A stretch of 16,005 bases of DNA from CAZCJA01 sp964499015 (GTDB taxonomy: Bacteria; Elusimicrobiota; Elusimicrobia; F11). Shown piece by piece: positions 1 through 7,124 of the stretch. The stretch lies in contig CAZCJA010000055.1 in assembly GCA_964499015.1 (NCBI GenBank), forward strand, positions 1-16,005, given 5' to 3'. Under the pieces are notes generated by a model. The model saw only the letters and a program-made list of their open reading frames with translations, was not told the origin of the DNA and made no database searches. Made by a program: the position numbers and the translations under genes. Within the stretch, counting starts at the first letter, position 1. Every line of letters starts with the position of its first letter.

Positions 1-187
1 GTTCCGTCGCGCCTTTGACGCGGCACCAGCCGACCAACTGCACGGTGTCCGCCGGAAACGATTCCATGACGTCCTGCGGGACGCGGTCGATGATGCTTTT
101 CCCCACCTTGACTTCGGCGGTCATTTCCGCCGAGGCGTTCAGAGCGGTAAAAAACAAAACAAACAGTAGGGCGGATATTTTTTTCAT
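1..187 (-). CDS. Exported protein with DUF2914-like N-terminus (partial, C-terminus beyond left edge)
   Basis: Only the first 62 codons are in the window. The start ATG at 187-185 opens a clear Sec signal peptide: basic MKK, a hydrophobic core of about 14 residues (ISALLFVLFFTALN) and an A-S-A cleavage site at about residue 20. The mature part, with a G-x-S-I-x-D-R-x-P stretch, then a F-P-A-D segment and V-x-W-C-R-V-x-G-A, resembles the beginning of DUF2914 domains, a small periplasmic or extracytoplasmic family of unknown role. The start codon overlaps the stop of the preceding tandem-GAF gene in an ATGA arrangement, so translation is probably coupled and the gene belongs to the same operon. 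I see no good Shine-Dalgarno motif just upstream, which supports coupling. The family call is from pattern memory on a fragment and is moderately sure; export is more certain. Confidence 0.7.
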   Translation of the reverse strand, partial: MKKISALLFVLFFTALNASAEMTAEVKVGKSIIDRVPQDVMESFPADTVQLVGWCRVKGATE

Positions 188-1242
188 CGTTCGGAGAAGG
201 CGAGCGCGGTGATTTTGGTGAGGCGCGTGAGAAGAAGCGCATCGTCGGCGTTAAGCGGCGCCATGTCTTGGCGCCAACCAATCAAGACGCCAAACATCTT
301 TTTGCGCCAGAACAGCGGCAGGCAAATGGGTTTGACCGTGGGGCGTTTGACCAGCGGGGCCATGTCGCTCCAGTCTTTTTGGGCGGCCGCCGGCAAATCC
401 GGCTTCTGGCTGGCCGAGGACGCCAGGTGCCGCGTGATGAACGGCGGCAAATCGTAGCGCTCCGCCAACACCGACGACGGCAGGCCCGCGACGGCGGCCA
501 GCGTGATGGAAACCCCGTCGGATGTTTTCCGCACGGGGCCGCTAATGACGACATCCAAATCGATCACTTTCGAAATAAAATTGACGAGCAGTTGAAACGT
601 CTGCACGGACGAAAGATTCGTCGCCGAAAGCGCGTCCAAATATTTGTCCACCAACCTGTCTTTCTGGCCGAGGGATTCGGCCCGGTCCGCCTCCACCGAT
701 TTCTCCGTGGCCGCGCCGACCATGCGCCCGATCATCATCAAGTGGTCGAGCGTGTTCTGGTCGAACAAGCAGATGTCCTTATAGTAAGCGCATAAAATCC
801 CGATCACACCGGCCTGCCCGAGCAGCGGCACCGCCACCAGCGATTTTAAATTGTGCTTGTTCATCAGCGTCATGAACCACGGCGGAAGGGAGGTGTCCTT
901 CTGCAGTTCCACGATGGCCACCACTTCCTTGCGTTCCGACGCCTCGTCCTGCGGGCAAAGCGGGCCGCTGTCGGTGTGGGCGGCGTTGAAATCCTTGTCG
1001 AAATCTTTGCTCAAACCGAAGGAAACGACCGAACTGAGCGAACGGTCCGTGCGGCGCAGAAAATGGCCTTCGGAAGCGCCGACCGAGCGGCAAAACATGG
1101 AGAGAAAACGCAGATAGCTCGGGTCTTGGGAGGAGGCGGTTTGTGACGTGGATTGCTTATCGAGGAAGCCGCCGAGGGCGGAAAGGAATTCGTCTAGGTC
1201 AGGACGCGACGCCGACGAGAGGAGCTCTTGCTCGTTCTCCAC
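184..1242 (-). CDS. Tandem GAF-domain protein
   Basis: This 352-residue soluble protein has two GAF-like sensory domains and no obvious output domain. The first spans about residues 35-180 and ends in the typical S-L-V-A-V-P-L ... G-V-I-G-I-L pattern followed by a helix. A short charged helix (about 180-205) links it to a second GAF at about 205-350, with I-C-L-P-L ... F-G-V-L-I-G near its end. GAF domains bind small ligands or cyclic nucleotides or mediate dimerisation; no ligand can be read here. The start is GTG at 1242-1240, five bases after the PilZ gene stop, without a strong ribosome site, and the next internal ATG would remove about 48 residues. The gene ends in a 4-base overlap with the exported DUF2914-like gene. 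Its place between a PilZ protein and an exported protein suggests an accessory regulator of the same surface machinery; this is inference. Confidence 0.8.
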   Translation of the reverse strand: MENEQELLSSASRPDLDEFLSALGGFLDKQSTSQTASSQDPSYLRFLSMFCRSVGASEGHFLRRTDRSLSSVVSFGLSKDFDKDFNAAHTDSGPLCPQDEASERKEVVAIVELQKDTSLPPWFMTLMNKHNLKSLVAVPLLGQAGVIGILCAYYKDICLFDQNTLDHLMMIGRMVGAATEKSVEADRAESLGQKDRLVDKYLDALSATNLSSVQTFQLLVNFISKVIDLDVVISGPVRKTSDGVSITLAAVAGLPSSVLAERYDLPPFITRHLASSASQKPDLPAAAQKDWSDMAPLVKRPTVKPICLPLFWRKKMFGVLIGWRQDMAPLNADDALLLTRLTKITALAFSER

Positions 1243-1247
1243 GGCGC

Positions 1248-1748
1248 TTATTTTTTACGGAACGCCTTCGCGATCGCCGCCGTCGGGTTCTTGATGATGC
1301 TCAAGAAGTCTTTAAAGGTGCTCAACAGCTCTTTGGATTGGTTCTCGCCTTTTTCGAACTGAATGCCGATGCCCCAATTGCCGTTGGGCGAGCGGCGCAC
1401 CCAGGAAATTTTCCCTTCCAAAAACGGCGAACCCTCGTCGTCATAAAACAGGTCCTGGACCAGGATCTTTGAGCCCTTCGTAAATTCAATGTCTTCAAAG
1501 CGGACGGCTTTTTGTTCGTCGTCGCGGCCTTCGGTGTGCACGTGGGAAACGTTCAGGCCGCGCGCCCATTCGAGCTGCATGCCTTTTTCGTTGACGTCTT
1601 TGGCCCACATTTCCATTTCGAACACTTCTTTCGAGAATTTGGGCACGGAACAACGGACCAACACGGCCACTTTCCACCGTTTCATACGGCGGCGTTCTTT
1701 GTCGGATTTTGCTTTGGCGGCGGACTTGGCTTTGGTCGCGGGTTTCAT
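1248..1748 (-). CDS. PilZ domain protein, putative cyclic-di-GMP receptor
   Basis: The 166-residue product starts with a Lys/Ala-rich basic tail (residues 1-18), then an arginine cluster R19-R20-R21-x-x-R24 matching the PilZ RxxxR motif. It has D51-V-N53-E-K-G56 matching the D/N-x-S-x-x-G motif with Asn in place of Ser. The end of the barrel is recognisable as G-K-I-S-W-V (112-117) and W-G-I-G-I-Q-F (125-131), followed by a C-terminal amphipathic helix. PilZ proteins bind cyclic-di-GMP through these two motifs and alter pilus, flagellum or polysaccharide machinery. The start ATG at 1748 has a good ribosome site (AAAGGAGC, 1760-1753) and its own TATAAT box upstream, so the gene can be transcribed separately from the genes before it. 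Five bases separate its stop from the following GAF gene. The Ser-to-Asn change is tolerated in some PilZ proteins, so binding is probable but not certain. Confidence 0.85.
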   Translation of the reverse strand: MKPATKAKSAAKAKSDKERRRMKRWKVAVLVRCSVPKFSKEVFEMEMWAKDVNEKGMQLEWARGLNVSHVHTEGRDDEQKAVRFEDIEFTKGSKILVQDLFYDDEGSPFLEGKISWVRRSPNGNWGIGIQFEKGENQSKELLSTFKDFLSIIKNPTAAIAKAFRKK

Positions 1749-1752
1749 AAAA

Positions 1753-1760
1753 GCTCCTTT
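1753..1760 (-). promoter_or_regulatory. Ribosome binding site of the PilZ gene
   Basis: The minus strand reads AAAGGAGC, followed by four Ts and the ATG at 1748. This is the clearest Shine-Dalgarno site in the minus-strand cluster and fixes the start of the PilZ gene. Confidence 0.75.
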
Positions 1761-1774
1761 AAATTCGTTCCACC

Positions 1775-1780
1775 ATTATA
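1775..1780 (-). promoter_or_regulatory. Probable -10 element (TATAAT) of an internal promoter before the PilZ gene
   Basis: The 47-base gap between the HD-GYP-like gene stop (1796) and the PilZ start (1748) contains a perfect TATAAT on the minus strand. A transcription start about seven bases downstream would give a leader of roughly 20 bases that includes the ribosome site. No convincing -35 hexamer lies 16-18 bases upstream, where I read only ATTCCT/TTCCTG, so the promoter may need an activator or may be weak. No terminator hairpin is visible in the gap, so read-through from the upstream genes is also likely. Confidence 0.5.
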
Positions 1781-1795
1781 CTTCCAAAAAAGAGG

Positions 1796-2899
1796 TCAGG
1801 AATAAAGCGAAAGAAATGCGTCAACGACGGCCCGGTCAAACTTGGTGCCCGCGCCTTCCGTGGCCATTTTGACCGCCTGGGCGTCGTACTCTTCCCCAGC
1901 CAAGCCGCGCATCTGCAGTTCGTCCAAATGTTCGGCCAGACAAACGATGCGCGCGGCCAACGGAATGTCCGCGCCCACCAAACCGTCGGGATGGCCCGAT
2001 CCGTCAAAGTATTCATGGTGATGCCGCACGATCGGCGTCACGTCCGTCAGCAATTTGATGTTCTTTAACAATTCCGCGCCGACAAGCGGGTGAAGTTTTT
2101 CCGGCGTGCGTTCCATGGTTTTCGAAAGCACGTTCGGCAAAAAGCGCAGGTCATGCACCGCGACCATGCCGATATCGTGAAGGATCGCGCCGTAATAAAG
2201 GTTTTTGTAGGCGTCGCCTTCCAGGCCCATTTGGCGGCCGATGCGGCAGGACAATTGTGCGACACGGTAGGAATGGCCCGTCTGGCGCGAATCGCCGCCT
2301 TCGACGGCGAGCGTAATGATTTCGATCATGTGCGAAAAGAAATTGCGGTAGTCCTCGGCCATGCGCGCGTTCTGAATGGTGGAGGCGGCCAGCGCCGATA
2401 AATTGGTCAGAACCTTCACGTCTTCGTCGGAATAGCCGCCGCCGATTTTGTTCAGCGCCTCGCAGACGCCGATCAACTGTCCGCCGCAGACCATGGGAAT
2501 GGCGGCGATGGAACGCGTGGAAAAGCCGCTCGATTTGTCGATTTGGCCGGTGAAGCGTTCATCGGCCGCGACGTCGTTGATGATCACCATCTCGTTGTGT
2601 TCGGCGACCCAGCCGGCGACGCCTTTGCCGACGGGAACGTAAAAGCGTTTCACGCTGGAGCCTTTCTCGCCGGTGGCGACGCGGAAGACCAACTGCTTCT
2701 TGGATTCGTCAAGCAGGAGAATCGACGCGGCCTCGGAGGAGGTTAGGCGTTCAACCGCGGAGCTGATCTCTTTGAGCAAAAGGTCGACGTCCTGCGTGGC
2801 GGCGAAATTGCGGGCGATCTCGAAGATCGAGGCTTCGGGAGACAGGGCGCTGGCCGCGGCGGCCGTGGTCTGGGCCGCGGCGTTTTTCTTGTCGCTCAT
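1796..2899 (-). CDS. GAF plus divergent HD-GYP domain protein
   Basis: The 367-residue protein has a GAF domain at about residues 20-185, with the R-S-I-A-A-I-P-M and Q-L-I-G-V pattern. An HD/HD-GYP-type domain follows at about 190-367. Visible metal-site residues are H209, H241-D242 of the HD pair, H270, and H294-H295. HD-GYP enzymes hydrolyse cyclic-di-GMP. Here several signature positions differ: the Lys of HDIGK is Met245, GYP is G302-H303-P304, and the late AD is A322-E323. The domain may be a weak, altered or purely regulatory phosphodiesterase. The start ATG (2899-2897) overlaps the TGA of the assembly ATPase gene by four bases, implying coupled translation in one operon and a link between this regulator and the motor. 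The family assignment is firm; catalytic activity is not. Confidence 0.85.
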   Translation of the reverse strand: MSDKKNAAAQTTAAAASALSPEASIFEIARNFAATQDVDLLLKEISSAVERLTSSEAASILLLDESKKQLVFRVATGEKGSSVKRFYVPVGKGVAGWVAEHNEMVIINDVAADERFTGQIDKSSGFSTRSIAAIPMVCGGQLIGVCEALNKIGGGYSDEDVKVLTNLSALAASTIQNARMAEDYRNFFSHMIEIITLAVEGGDSRQTGHSYRVAQLSCRIGRQMGLEGDAYKNLYYGAILHDIGMVAVHDLRFLPNVLSKTMERTPEKLHPLVGAELLKNIKLLTDVTPIVRHHHEYFDGSGHPDGLVGADIPLAARIVCLAEHLDELQMRGLAGEEYDAQAVKMATEGAGTKFDRAVVDAFLSLYS

Positions 2900-4629
2900 T
2901 GCGTGGCCGCCAAAATTTCCTCAACCGTGGTAACGCCCTGCGTCACTTTGATCAAGCCGTCCAGCATCATCAGGCGCATGCCGTTCTTCACCGCGAGGTC
3001 GCGGATCGGCTGGGCGGACACTTCGCTCAGCAAAAGCCGGCGAATGTCGTCGTCCATAACCAAAAGTTCGTGAATGCCGGCGCGGCCCTTGTAGCCGGAT
3101 TTGTTGCAGGCGTCGCAGCCTTTGCCTTTCATGAATTTGGCTTTGCTGATGTCCACTTGGTATTTTTCAAAAACGACTTTCATCTCGTCGGTCAGCGTCG
3201 TCGGGCGGGCGCATTCTTTGCAGACGCGGCGCACCAAACGCTGGGCGAGCACGCCTTCGATGGTGCCGCCGATCAAAAACGAGGGCACGCCCATTTCATG
3301 CAGGCGGGCGACCGCCGACGGGGCGTCGTTGGTGTGGATCGTCGAATAGACGAAGTGGCCGGTCATCGCGGCCTCCATCGCAATCTGCGCGGTTTCCTTA
3401 TCGCGGATTTCTCCGACCATGATGATGTCCGGGTCTTGGCGCAAAAACGCGCGCAGTGCATCGGCGAAGGTGAAGCCGATGTCGGGATTCACGTTGGTCT
3501 GGATGATGCCGTCCAAATTGTATTCGACCGGGTTTTCCGCAGTCAGAATCTTGGTGTCGGGCGAATTCACGGAGTTCAGCGCCGCGTACAGCGTCGTGGA
3601 CTTACCGGAGCCCGTCGGGCCGCACACCAGCATGAGACCATACGGCCGCTGCAAAATCTGTTTAAACTTTTCCATGAGATCCGGATGGAACCCCAAGATA
3701 TTCAAGTCGACGCGCACACTGGCGCGGTCGAGCACGCGCATGACGCAGGACTCGCCGAAAACGGTCGGCACCATGTTCACGCGGAACTCCACCGGGTTGC
3801 CCTTCGCGCTCACCTGGATGCGTCCGTCCTGCGGTTTGCGGCGCTCGGTGATGTCCATCTGGTTGGTCATGATCTTGATCTTGGCGATGACCGCGTTTCG
3901 GTACGACATCGGGATCTGGAATTTGGCCTCGCGCAGATTGCCGTCGACGCGGTAGCGGACGACCAGTTTCTTCTCAAAGGGTTCGATGTGAATATCGGAG
4001 GCTTTCTGCTGGAGCGCGCCGAGAATAACCGCGTTCACGATGCGTTCGACTTCGGGCGCGGAGGCGTCCACTTCGGCGACGTCAACCGCCTCTTCCATCT
4101 TCTCAAGGGAAATCCCGCCGTCCGAATCCGGGATCTGCTCGGTGATGCCTTTGACCATTTCTTCGGCGTTGGCGGTGCCGCCCAACCCGTACACCTTGCC
4201 CAGTTCGCGCAAAATATCTTCGGGCAAAGCCAGGTAGCTTTGGACTTCAAGGCCGGTTCTTAAATGAATGTCTTCGGAAATAAAGAAGTCGCGCGGATCG
4301 GCCATCGCGACCAAGAGGACTTTGTCTTCTTTGGCAAAGGGCAGGGCCAGATGGCGGCGGGCGTTCTGTTCGGAGACGATTTTGACCACGTCGGCGTCGA
4401 CGTCCATCTCGGCCAAATCGACGGCGCGTACGCGCCACTCTTTCGACAAAACCTGCAGAACGTCAACGCGTTCGGCGAGCTTCATGTCGACCACGACCTG
4501 CTGCAGGGGTTTTTGGGTGTTCTTGGCTTCGGCCAGCGCCTTTTCCATCTTATCGGCGCTCAAAAGCTTGTGTTCCAGGAAGATATCCTTGATGGTTTTG
4601 CGGCCCAAAACGTTCGGGTTATTCGCCAT
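2896..4629 (-). CDS. pilB: Type IV pilus / type II secretion assembly ATPase (PilB/GspE family)
   Basis: This 577-residue cytoplasmic hexameric ATPase would power pilus or pseudopilus polymerisation. An N-terminal T2SSE_N/MshEN-like region covers about residues 1-150, followed by a linker and the N2 and ATPase domains from about 190. The Walker A motif GPTGSGKST is at 337-345, the Walker B region DIIMVGEIRD at 401-410, and the His box TGHFVYSTIHTND at 423-435. Four cysteines, C470-x-x-C473 and C505-x-x-C508, form the zinc site typical of PilB and GspE. The length is closer to PilB than to shorter GspE proteins, but without neighbouring pilC, pilT or gsp genes the choice stays open. The N-terminal domain keeps the hydrophobic pattern of MshEN, but where the binding motif would have R-x-G it reads K-T-I, so cyclic-di-GMP binding is doubtful. 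A promoter sits directly before the start, and the stop overlaps the next gene. Confidence 0.93.
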   Translation of the reverse strand: MANNPNVLGRKTIKDIFLEHKLLSADKMEKALAEAKNTQKPLQQVVVDMKLAERVDVLQVLSKEWRVRAVDLAEMDVDADVVKIVSEQNARRHLALPFAKEDKVLLVAMADPRDFFISEDIHLRTGLEVQSYLALPEDILRELGKVYGLGGTANAEEMVKGITEQIPDSDGGISLEKMEEAVDVAEVDASAPEVERIVNAVILGALQQKASDIHIEPFEKKLVVRYRVDGNLREAKFQIPMSYRNAVIAKIKIMTNQMDITERRKPQDGRIQVSAKGNPVEFRVNMVPTVFGESCVMRVLDRASVRVDLNILGFHPDLMEKFKQILQRPYGLMLVCGPTGSGKSTTLYAALNSVNSPDTKILTAENPVEYNLDGIIQTNVNPDIGFTFADALRAFLRQDPDIIMVGEIRDKETAQIAMEAAMTGHFVYSTIHTNDAPSAVARLHEMGVPSFLIGGTIEGVLAQRLVRRVCKECARPTTLTDEMKVVFEKYQVDISKAKFMKGKGCDACNKSGYKGRAGIHELLVMDDDIRRLLLSEVSAQPIRDLAVKNGMRLMMLDGLIKVTQGVTTVEEILAATQ

Positions 4630-4635
4630 AAATCC

Positions 4636-4663
4636 AGTATAACGCGCCGTGAAGGGAATTCAA
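4636..4663 (-). promoter_or_regulatory. Candidate sigma-70-type promoter before the assembly ATPase
   Basis: On the minus strand TTGAAT (4663-4658) and TATACT (4641-4636) are separated by 16 bases, within the 42-base gap after the GGDEF gene. The -10 box ends only six bases before the ATG at 4629. Transcription would therefore begin at or next to the start codon, giving a leaderless or near-leaderless message. The only ribosome-site-like bases are GGAT immediately before the ATG, which are too close to be a standard site. Confidence 0.45.
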
Positions 4664-4671
4664 TTGGAGAT

Positions 4672-5607
4672 TTATTTTTTTAACGGAGCCATTTGAAAGC
4701 GGTTCCGGCCGTCTTTTTTGGCCGCGTACATCGCCTGGTCCGCCATATGAATCAGCTCGTCTTTTTCGGTCGAATTTGCCGGGTACGACGCCACGCCCAC
4801 GCTGAAACTGACCAGGGAAGCCACCTCGTCGGAAAGCCCTTCTTTCTGAGAGGGCCTGGACAATGTGGAGAGCAAACGGTCGGCCACTTTGACGGCCTCG
4901 TCCGGCCCGCAGTCCGGCAGGACAGCCGCAAACTCATCTCCCCCCAGCCGGGCGACGCAGTCCACCGCGCGGAAGAAATCCTGCAGCCGGAAGCCCACAT
5001 GGAGCAAGACCTGGTCCCCCACATCGTGGCCGAAGCGGTCGTTGATGTCTTTAAAGTGATCCAAATCCAGCATTAAATAGGATAAGGGCTGTTTGTAGCG
5101 CTTTACCCGAGCCATTTCGCGCTCAAGAAAATCCATCAGGTAGCGGCGGTTGTAGCAGCGTGTTAAATGGTCGTGCGTGGCCAGGTATTGCGACCGCTTG
5201 TACATGTCGCGCAGGCGCAAGAGCGAGCGCACGCGCGCCATGAGTTCCACGGTATCAAAGGGTTTCGGCAGGAAGTCGTCGGCGCCCTGGTTTAAGTAAT
5301 TGATTTTGTCGTTGCGCGTCGTGTACACGCCGGTGAGGATGATGACGGGAATGAAAACGCCGTGGTCGCGGTCTTTCTTGCGGATTTCTTTCAGCAGTTC
5401 CGCGCCGGAACGGTGCGGAACGTTCAAATCGAGAAGGACCAGATCGGGGGCCCACTCGACGAGCAGTTTTTCGGCGACAAGGCCGTCCGGCGCCCACTCC
5501 GCCTGGTACTGTTCCTCCGCCAATAAATCTTTAAGCAGATTGGCGATCGTGGGCTCGTCTTCCACGATTAATATTTTTGAATTGTTTTTACGCGGTGCTT
5601 CCGTCAT
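4672..5607 (-). CDS. Response regulator diguanylate cyclase (REC-GGDEF)
   Basis: The 311-residue protein joins a receiver domain (about residues 10-132) to a GGDEF domain (about 140-306). The receiver has the acidic pocket E16-D17-E18, phospho-acceptor D60, T92 and K115. The cyclase domain has D-L-D-H-F-K at 181-186 and an intact G222-G-D-E-F226, so it should make cyclic-di-GMP from two GTP. An inhibitory site R213-x-x-D216 lies five residues before the GGDEF, implying product feedback. The layout resembles single-receiver PleD/WspR-type cyclases activated by phosphorylation. The partner kinase is unknown, but a membrane histidine kinase starts divergently 23 bases away. The gene is first in the minus-strand cluster. 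The start ATG at 5607 has no clear ribosome site, but no better start precedes the receiver domain. Confidence 0.93.
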   Translation of the reverse strand: MTEAPRKNNSKILIVEDEPTIANLLKDLLAEEQYQAEWAPDGLVAEKLLVEWAPDLVLLDLNVPHRSGAELLKEIRKKDRDHGVFIPVIILTGVYTTRNDKINYLNQGADDFLPKPFDTVELMARVRSLLRLRDMYKRSQYLATHDHLTRCYNRRYLMDFLEREMARVKRYKQPLSYLMLDLDHFKDINDRFGHDVGDQVLLHVGFRLQDFFRAVDCVARLGGDEFAAVLPDCGPDEAVKVADRLLSTLSRPSQKEGLSDEVASLVSFSVGVASYPANSTEKDELIHMADQAMYAAKKDGRNRFQMAPLKK

Positions 5608-5630
5608 ACTTGTTTCGACATCATACTAAG
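5608..5630. promoter_or_regulatory. Short divergent intergenic region between the diguanylate cyclase and the histidine kinase
   Basis: Only 23 bases separate the two divergent start codons. The minus strand contains TATGAT (5625-5620), a plausible -10 box giving a leader of about six bases for the cyclase, but no good -35 is seen at 16-18 bases. For the kinase no clear -10 is visible at a suitable distance; its promoter elements may lie inside the cyclase gene. Any regulator bound here would affect both genes. Confidence 0.35.
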
Positions 5631-7118
5631 ATGGATTCCAAAAAACGCACATCGCTGAAAACCAAACTGGCCCTGTTCGCCTCGCTGCTCGTCATCGTGG
5701 TGGCGGGAAGCTTCGGTTATTTCATCCGCTATGGCCAGAAACAGGCGATCCTGGACAACGACGAAGTGAGCCGGATCAACACGGTGAAGTTCCTGCGCCA
5801 AGTGGCCCGCGAGTCCTTCACGCTGCAGGACGAAACCGTGATGGTCAACTATATGGACCTGCTCAAACGCTCGCAAACCATCAGCTACGCGATGGTCACA
5901 GATCCCTCGGGCACGGTGCTGGTGCACAGCGACGCGCCGATGATCGGCAAAGTTCTTTCCGACGACGCCACGATGGCCGCGCTGAAGAACCGCGCCAGCG
6001 AAACCCCGTTGATGCAGAAGCTGAAAAACGCCGGCGGCAAAGACATTTTAGACGTCTCGGTCCCGATTGTTATCGGGATTAAACCGGCCGAGTACAGAGG
6101 CGTGGCGCGCATCGGCTTCGACAAAGAAGCCATTAATAAGGTTGTGGCCGATTCCTTGGTGGACATGGACCGGCGCATCATGGCCGCGTTTGTGTTCACC
6201 CTTGTCTTGGGTTTAATCGGCGCGATCATTCTGGCCTGGCTGATCGCCCGTCCCATCCGCGCTTTGCAGGACGGCGCGCGCAAAATCGGCGAAGGCAAAC
6301 TCACCCATCGCATTACGGTCGAATCCAACGACGAGCTCCGTGATTTGGCGGACGAGTTCAACACGATGGCGGTGAAGCTGAGCGAGCTGGACCAAATGAA
6401 GCAGGATTTCGTTTCCAACGTGACCCACGAACTGCGCTCGCCGCTCACCTCCATTCGCGGCTATCTCGATCTCCTTATTAACGACCCAGATTCCCCGCCG
6501 ACGACGGTTCAGAAAGACTATTTATCCGTGATCAAGAACAGCGCGGTGCGGCTTTCCCGCTTCATCGACAACCTGCTCGACGTCGCCAAAATCGAAGCGC
6601 ACAAACTCAAGCTCACGCCGGAAGTGGTGGATCCCTCGGCAGTGGCCCACGAAATGGAAGTTCTATTCCGTCCGCAGCTCGAAGAAAAGCGCATAAAATT
6701 TTTGAACAAGATCCTGGCCCATGCGCCGAAAATCGTCGTCGACAAAGACAAATTCGCAGAAATCTTGATCAATCTCACCTCAAATGCCATAAAATTCACT
6801 CCGGAAAACGGAACGATTGTCATCGATTGGAGCGAAGGCCCCAACTATCTGGAACTCCGCCTGCAGGATTCCGGCGTGGGCGTGCCCAAAGAGATGATCG
6901 GCAAGCTGTTCAGCAAATTTGAGCAGGTGAAATCGACCCAAGGATTGGCGCGCAACCAGAAAGGAACGGGCCTCGGCCTGGCCATCGTCAAAGGGATCGT
7001 CGAAGCCCATGGCGGAAAAATTTGGATCACCAGCCCCGCGCCGGGCACGAACAGCGGAACGGTTTTCCATTTCACGGTCCCGAAACTGACCGATGACCTT
7101 AAGACGAAAATGAGGTGA
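5631..7118 (+). CDS. Membrane sensor histidine kinase (HAMP-HisKA-HATPase)
   Basis: From the ATG at 5631 this is a 495-residue inner-membrane kinase. Residues 11-32 form the first membrane helix after a basic start, 33-182 an extracytoplasmic sensor region of probable Cache/PAS-like fold (Y-A-M-V-T-D-P-S-G-T-V-L near 86-97), and 183-205 the second membrane helix. HAMP follows to about 258. The HisKA box has phospho-accepting H266 in VTHELRSPLTSIRGYLDLL. The ATP-binding domain shows the N box around N381-N385, the G1 box D413-S-G-V-G and the G2 box G445-T-G-L-G-L. An upstream TTG at 5577 would add 18 residues inside the divergent gene and is less likely, because the ATG places a basic tail directly before the first membrane helix. 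The next gene, six bases on, is its evident partner regulator. The signal sensed is unknown. Confidence 0.93.
   Translation: MDSKKRTSLKTKLALFASLLVIVVAGSFGYFIRYGQKQAILDNDEVSRINTVKFLRQVARESFTLQDETVMVNYMDLLKRSQTISYAMVTDPSGTVLVHSDAPMIGKVLSDDATMAALKNRASETPLMQKLKNAGGKDILDVSVPIVIGIKPAEYRGVARIGFDKEAINKVVADSLVDMDRRIMAAFVFTLVLGLIGAIILAWLIARPIRALQDGARKIGEGKLTHRITVESNDELRDLADEFNTMAVKLSELDQMKQDFVSNVTHELRSPLTSIRGYLDLLINDPDSPPTTVQKDYLSVIKNSAVRLSRFIDNLLDVAKIEAHKLKLTPEVVDPSAVAHEMEVLFRPQLEEKRIKFLNKILAHAPKIVVDKDKFAEILINLTSNAIKFTPENGTIVIDWSEGPNYLELRLQDSGVGVPKEMIGKLFSKFEQVKSTQGLARNQKGTGLGLAIVKGIVEAHGGKIWITSPAPGTNSGTVFHFTVPKLTDDLKTKMR
7112..7118 (+). promoter_or_regulatory. Ribosome binding site of the response regulator
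   Basis: The sequence GAGGTGA overlaps the stop codon of the histidine kinase and lies six bases before the ATG at 7125. This supports that start and suggests coupled translation of the kinase-regulator pair. Confidence 0.65.
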
Positions 7119-7124
7119 GATGAC

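Noticed and set aside
1781..1800. Run of six Ts on the minus strand after the HD-GYP-like gene as a terminator
   Set aside because: No GC-rich inverted repeat precedes the T run, so it does not form an intrinsic terminator.
2899..4263. Long open frame on the plus strand opposite the assembly ATPase (454 codons)
   Set aside because: It mirrors a clearly conserved ATPase gene, its product is rich in His, Arg, Ala and Asp with no motif, and GC-biased third positions readily keep such antisense frames open.
5577..5630. Upstream TTG start adding 18 residues to the histidine kinase
   Set aside because: It lies within the divergent cyclase gene and adds a non-typical tail; the ATG at 5631 gives a normal basic start before the first membrane helix.
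5613..5630. CATACT just before the kinase ATG as a -10 box
   Set aside because: It ends only three bases before the start codon, which would put the transcript start inside the gene, and no -35 is seen at the right distance.
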